Positions 15,079 through 18,149 of a DNA stretch of 18,149 nucleotides are shown here, piece by piece. The stretch is taken from positions 1 through 18,149 of the forward strand of contig CAZIDN010000067.1 in the NCBI GenBank assembly GCA_964537875.1, given 5' to 3'. Source of the DNA: JAPKZH01 sp964537875. GTDB taxonomy: Bacteria; Acidobacteriota; Aminicenantia; Aminicenantales; UBA4085. A program made the position numbers and the translations under genes. Under the pieces are notes generated by a model. The model worked only from the letters and a program-made list of their open reading frames with translations, searched no databases and was not told the DNA's origin. How positions within the stretch are numbered: position 1 is the first letter of the stretch; each line of letters begins with the position of its first letter.

Positions 15079-16421
15079 AGGGGAAAGCCCAGTCCGATTT
15101 CCTCCGTCTCGCCGAAAGCCTGGTCCGCTTTGGGAAGGCCAACGGCGCCGATGAGGTTGAAGTCGGCATCGGCGACGGCCGCGAATTCGACGTCGATGTC
15201 AGGCTGGGCCAGATCGAGAACCTGGTCGAGGCCGGCTCCCGGGCGGCGGGCGTAAAAATCATCAGAGACCAAAAAACCGCCTTCACCACCTCCTCCGACC
15301 TGTCTGAGGAGACGCTTCATAGGTTGATCAAAAATGCTATCCTTCGCGCCGAGCTCTCGAGCCGGGATGAGTTCGCCGGGCTTCCTCTCCCTTCTTCCAT
15401 GAAGATCGATCCGGAAAGCCTGGATCTCTACGATCCCGAGGTCGCCCGTCTCGGCTCGCAAAACAAGGTCCGGCTGGCCCTGGAGACCGAACGGATTGCT
15501 CTTGCCGATAAAAGGATCACGAATTCGCACGGGGCCAGCTTCACCACGAACGAGGTGAAATCCGCCCTGGCCAGTTCGAACGGATTTTCCGGCGAGTACG
15601 ACAAGACCTACTGCAGCCTGAGTGTCGGTCTCCAGGCCGGCGACACGGATCATCTCGTCGAGGATTTCTGGTTTTCCTCCCAGACCCATCTCAGGAGCTT
15701 GGAAAACCCGGAGCGGATCGCGAGGACGGCCGTCGAGCGGACGGTCCGACAGCTCAACCCGAGGAAGATCAAGACTCAAAGGGTCCCTGTCATCTTTGAG
15801 CCCTTGAGAACGTCGGGACTGCTGGGATTCCTGTTTTCCTGCATCTCAGGAGTGGCCATCTACCAAAAGGCCTCGTTCCTCCTGGACAAACTGGGTCAGC
15901 CGATCGGCAACGATAAGCTCACAGTCATCGATGACGGCCTGTTGCCGGGAAAGCTCGGCAGCGGGCCTTTCGATTCTGAAGGCGTCCCCTCGCAGCGAAC
16001 GGTCGTGATTGAGAAGGGCGTCCTGAAGAATTATCTCTGTCACACCTATGCGGCGCGCAAGCTCAAGCTTCAATCCACCGGCAACGCCGACGGGAATTCC
16101 GTCAGTCCCAATAATTTTTATTTGGAGCCCGGGATCCACACTCCCGAGGAAATCATCTCCTCTTGCCAGAAAGGCCTGCTTCTCATCCGGACCCTTGGCC
16201 ACGGCCTGAATCCCGTGACCGGGGATATTTCCAGAGGGGCTTTCGGGCTTTGGATCGAAAAAGGGGAAATCGCCTACCCAGTCTCGGAAATCACGATCTC
16301 GGGTAACTTGGGCAGCCTTTTGAACGACGTGGAGATGGTCGGCAACGACCTCGAGTTCCGCGGCTCGATCTGCGGCCCGACCATCAAAGTGGGCGAAATG
16401 CTCATCGCCGGATCCGATTAA
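15075..16421 (+). CDS. pmbA: PmbA/TldE-family protein, partner of TldD
   Basis: A 448-residue protein of the same superfamily as TldD but without the HExxxH motif or the zinc cysteine, as expected for the non-catalytic TldE/PmbA subunit that forms the proteolytic chamber with TldD. Typical parts: the N-terminal EVEVGIGDGREFDVDVRLGQIENLVEAGSRAAGV-like region (about residues 20-55, split here as a description), the DDGLLPGKLGSGPFDSEG segment, the STGNADGN loop, and the C-terminal EMVGNDLEFRG and IKVGEMLIAGSD. The start is GTG at 15075, overlapping the tldD stop as GTGA; the reading frame continues upstream but only as an out-of-frame shadow of tldD. The overlap argues for coupled translation and balanced subunit supply. 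Confidence 0.88.
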   Translation: MKGKAQSDFLRLAESLVRFGKANGADEVEVGIGDGREFDVDVRLGQIENLVEAGSRAAGVKIIRDQKTAFTTSSDLSEETLHRLIKNAILRAELSSRDEFAGLPLPSSMKIDPESLDLYDPEVARLGSQNKVRLALETERIALADKRITNSHGASFTTNEVKSALASSNGFSGEYDKTYCSLSVGLQAGDTDHLVEDFWFSSQTHLRSLENPERIARTAVERTVRQLNPRKIKTQRVPVIFEPLRTSGLLGFLFSCISGVAIYQKASFLLDKLGQPIGNDKLTVIDDGLLPGKLGSGPFDSEGVPSQRTVVIEKGVLKNYLCHTYAARKLKLQSTGNADGNSVSPNNFYLEPGIHTPEEIISSCQKGLLLIRTLGHGLNPVTGDISRGAFGLWIEKGEIAYPVSEITISGNLGSLLNDVEMVGNDLEFRGSICGPTIKVGEMLIAGSD

Positions 16422-16511
16422 AAGGAAGCCAAGGAAAGCGATGAAGCGATCATGAGAAATCTATGGCGAAAAAAATCCCGTTAGGGACCGAATCCCTCTC
16501 CTGAGCTTCCT

Positions 16512-17087
16512 CTAAAACCTGTTGAAATGGACGATGCTATCGACTTTCCGCTTCGGGACATGGAATTGACCGTCGGGGTCCTTCCAGTAGCGGCAGGAAT
16601 CTCTTAGTTCTTCGACCTTAGGCTGTTCGGCGGGATAGCCCAGGGCGAGGACGCAATCGATCTTATAGGGCTCCGGAATTTTGAGCAGCTCGATGACCCT
16701 CGGCCTATCGACTGAGATCAGCCAGCAACTGCCGATCCCCTCTCCGAGCGCCGTCAGGATCATGTTTTCCATCGCCGCCCCGACATCATATTCATAGCCT
16801 TTTTCCCGGACCCGGCAATTCACGAGGGTAACGACATAGGCTTGCGGCTCATGGCCGGGCTCAGGATTGCCCAGCGGAGCGATGTAGGCCGCCCATTTTA
16901 AGCAGCGGAATAGCTCTTTCTTGAGCGTCTCGTCGTCGACGACAATAAACTCCAGCGGCTGAAGGTTTGCGGCCGACGGGGCGAGCCTCGCCGCGCCGAC
17001 GATATTCTCCAGGATTTGTCTTTCGATCGGCCGGGGCTCGAACTGCCGGATTGACCGCCGCCTCAGGACGAGATCGTAAACGCCCAC
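16512..17087 (-). CDS. Nitroreductase-family FMN oxidoreductase
   Basis: A 191-residue cytoplasmic protein of the small nitroreductase fold, which reduces nitro compounds, quinones or flavins with NAD(P)H using FMN. Visible motifs: RRRSIRQF at residues 9-16 (FMN phosphate contact), APSAANLQPLEFIVV (about 36-50), the helix GAAMENMILTALGEGIGSCWL that closes the dimer interface, and LALGYPAE near the C terminus. I chose the GTG at 17087, four bases after the stop of the DUF362 gene and right before the conserved N terminus; longer in-frame starts at 17129 and 17147 would lie inside the upstream gene and add a Pro-rich tail not typical of the family. The substrate is unknown. It is probably cotranscribed with the upstream gene. 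Confidence 0.82.
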   Translation of the reverse strand: MGVYDLVLRRRSIRQFEPRPIERQILENIVGAARLAPSAANLQPLEFIVVDDETLKKELFRCLKWAAYIAPLGNPEPGHEPQAYVVTLVNCRVREKGYEYDVGAAMENMILTALGEGIGSCWLISVDRPRVIELLKIPEPYKIDCVLALGYPAEQPKVEELRDSCRYWKDPDGQFHVPKRKVDSIVHFNRF

Positions 17088-17091
17088 GCCC

Positions 17092-18090
17092 TTAGCCTTG
17101 GGCCAGGATGGACTTAATTTTTTCGGCATAGGCCCGGCTGGCGGCATCCGGCGTCACGAGCTCGATCTGGTCGGGCTTGCCGCTGCCCAGGCCGAGCTCG
17201 ACGGCGCGCTGGATCTGTTCCTGCTCAAAGATCTTTTTGGACATGATGGCTTCGTTGGAGCCGAGCTCCTTGAGAATGGCGACTCCCACGGCATCGACCG
17301 CTACCCGGTTGGTTCCGCCGATGAAGACATGGGCATCGACTTTTTTCCCGTTCGAGGGGCCGCCGTCGACAAACGCCTCGACGCCGTCCATGACGATGAG
17401 TTCGGGCTTGTAGCCCAGGTTGATCTCGGCGATCATCTTCCTGATATCCGGCGAAGCGTGAAGCTCCCTCATCAGTCTTTTCGGGGTCATGCCCACCGCC
17501 AGCTTGAGGGACATCGTGATGGTCGCCCATTTATGAGTTTTTAAGCAGCCCGTGGACACAAGATATTCGGCTTCGGCCGCGGGCTTGGCGATATAAAATC
17601 CCTCTTTCCAGTGGCTTCCCGGCGGGTTCACATGGACCCAGCCATCCTCCGGAAGATCTTCAAAATTGATGACATCGAAACCGACGTCCTTGGCCAGATC
17701 GAAGATACCCTTCTCTTCCATCACCCCTTTCGTCGGAGGAGGGCCGCTCCTGTCACCGACTGCGACGGCGGCAGCGCCCCTGGCCTTCAATTCCAGGACC
17801 AGCTGCCGCAGCGTGTCGTTATGCGTGGAACCCGGGGCCGGGTCGGCGGTATTGAAATTCGGCTTAATGATAACTTTTTTCCCTTTGGCCGAGGCAAAAG
17901 AAAGGAGATTGACCACGTCCTTGACGCCCTGACTTCGGTCCTGGGTTTTCACCAGAGCGATCATCGTTTTTCCTGCCGGGCCTTGTCCCGCGAAAATCTT
18001 TTTCGGAAGGACGGACAGCGAGGCCACTCCCGCGAGGGAAGTTTTGATGAACTCCCGGCGATTGACTCTCGATAAGCGTTGTTCATTCAT
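17092..18090 (-). CDS. Tat-exported DUF362 domain protein
   Basis: A 332-residue protein with a twin-arginine signal (NRREFIK at about residues 10-16, followed by a mildly hydrophobic stretch to about 34), so it should be exported folded. The rest matches DUF362: VIIKPNFNTADPAPGSTHN near residue 75, VAVGDRSG, LVSTGCLKTHKWATITMSLKLAVG in the middle, and MDGVEAFVDGGPSNGK with VAVDAVGVAIL toward the end. The molecular function of the family is not established. Unlike ferredoxin-fused relatives, this copy has a single Cys, so it cannot hold an Fe-S cluster by itself. AAAGGAAA lies upstream of the ATG at 18090, and TAAAAT preceded by TGG (18121-18113) could be an extended -10. The nitroreductase gene follows 4 bp after its stop. 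Confidence 0.8.
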   Translation of the reverse strand: MNEQRLSRVNRREFIKTSLAGVASLSVLPKKIFAGQGPAGKTMIALVKTQDRSQGVKDVVNLLSFASAKGKKVIIKPNFNTADPAPGSTHNDTLRQLVLELKARGAAAVAVGDRSGPPPTKGVMEEKGIFDLAKDVGFDVINFEDLPEDGWVHVNPPGSHWKEGFYIAKPAAEAEYLVSTGCLKTHKWATITMSLKLAVGMTPKRLMRELHASPDIRKMIAEINLGYKPELIVMDGVEAFVDGGPSNGKKVDAHVFIGGTNRVAVDAVGVAILKELGSNEAIMSKKIFEQEQIQRAVELGLGSGKPDQIELVTPDAASRAYAEKIKSILAQG

Positions 18091-18149
18091 GGCGGTTTCC
18101 TTTCGGCCTAGGATTTTACCATATTTTTTGCCAAATTGGGCTGGGGAGC

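Noticed and set aside
16464..16497. Weak minus-strand terminator after the nitroreductase (4-5 bp stems, then seven T)
   Set aside because: The stems TCCC/GGGA and AGGGA/TCCCT are too short and mutually exclusive; only the T run is convincing.

Overview
The window reads as an ordinary, densely coded chromosomal segment from a Gram-negative-type bacterium with a GC-rich genome. Evidence for an outer membrane is a beta-barrel protein ending in Phe, several exported hydrolases and a Tat-exported protein. The mix (a tandem pair of secreted zinc carboxypeptidases, a secreted alpha-L-rhamnosidase, TldD/PmbA, DUF362) recalls peptide- and glycan-degrading lineages such as Candidatus Aminicenantes or related Acidobacteriota-like bacteria. 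That placement is inference from gene content and not proven by any marker gene here. I see no rRNA, tRNA, transposase, phage gene or CRISPR array.

Layout. 55-900 (+): outer-membrane beta-barrel protein. 904-3323 (-): nadC-nadB, two steps of de novo NAD synthesis, overlapping by 4 bp and ending 3 bp from the barrel gene; nadA is not in the window. 3324-3545: divergent regulatory region with a promoter on each strand and an imperfect inverted repeat. 3546-5210 (+): NCS1-family permease preceded by a 12-19 codon leader ORF, then a 62-aa two-helix membrane protein and a 30-codon lipoprotein-like ORF. 5280-9349 (+): two paralogous secreted M14 zinc carboxypeptidases with EF-hand-like Asp loops. 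9358-12018 (-): secreted GH78 alpha-L-rhamnosidase, converging on the peptidases. 12019-12539: a non-coding stretch with the rhamnosidase promoter and a roughly 370-bp cluster of GC-rich palindromes. 12540-13553 (+): flippase-like/LPG-synthase membrane-domain protein. 13639-16421 (+): TldD and PmbA (TldE) homologues overlapping by 4 bp. 16512-18090 (-): Tat-exported DUF362 protein followed by a nitroreductase.

Functional picture. The peptidases and rhamnosidase would release amino acids and rhamnose outside the cytoplasm. The permease would import a nucleobase-like or related compound. TldD/PmbA would process or degrade peptides inside the cell. The nad genes and nitroreductase are cytoplasmic cofactor and redox functions. 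No new multi-gene system is obvious. The least explained parts are the palindrome cluster at 12143-12508, the short ORFs around the permease, and the calcium-loop insertions in the paired peptidases.
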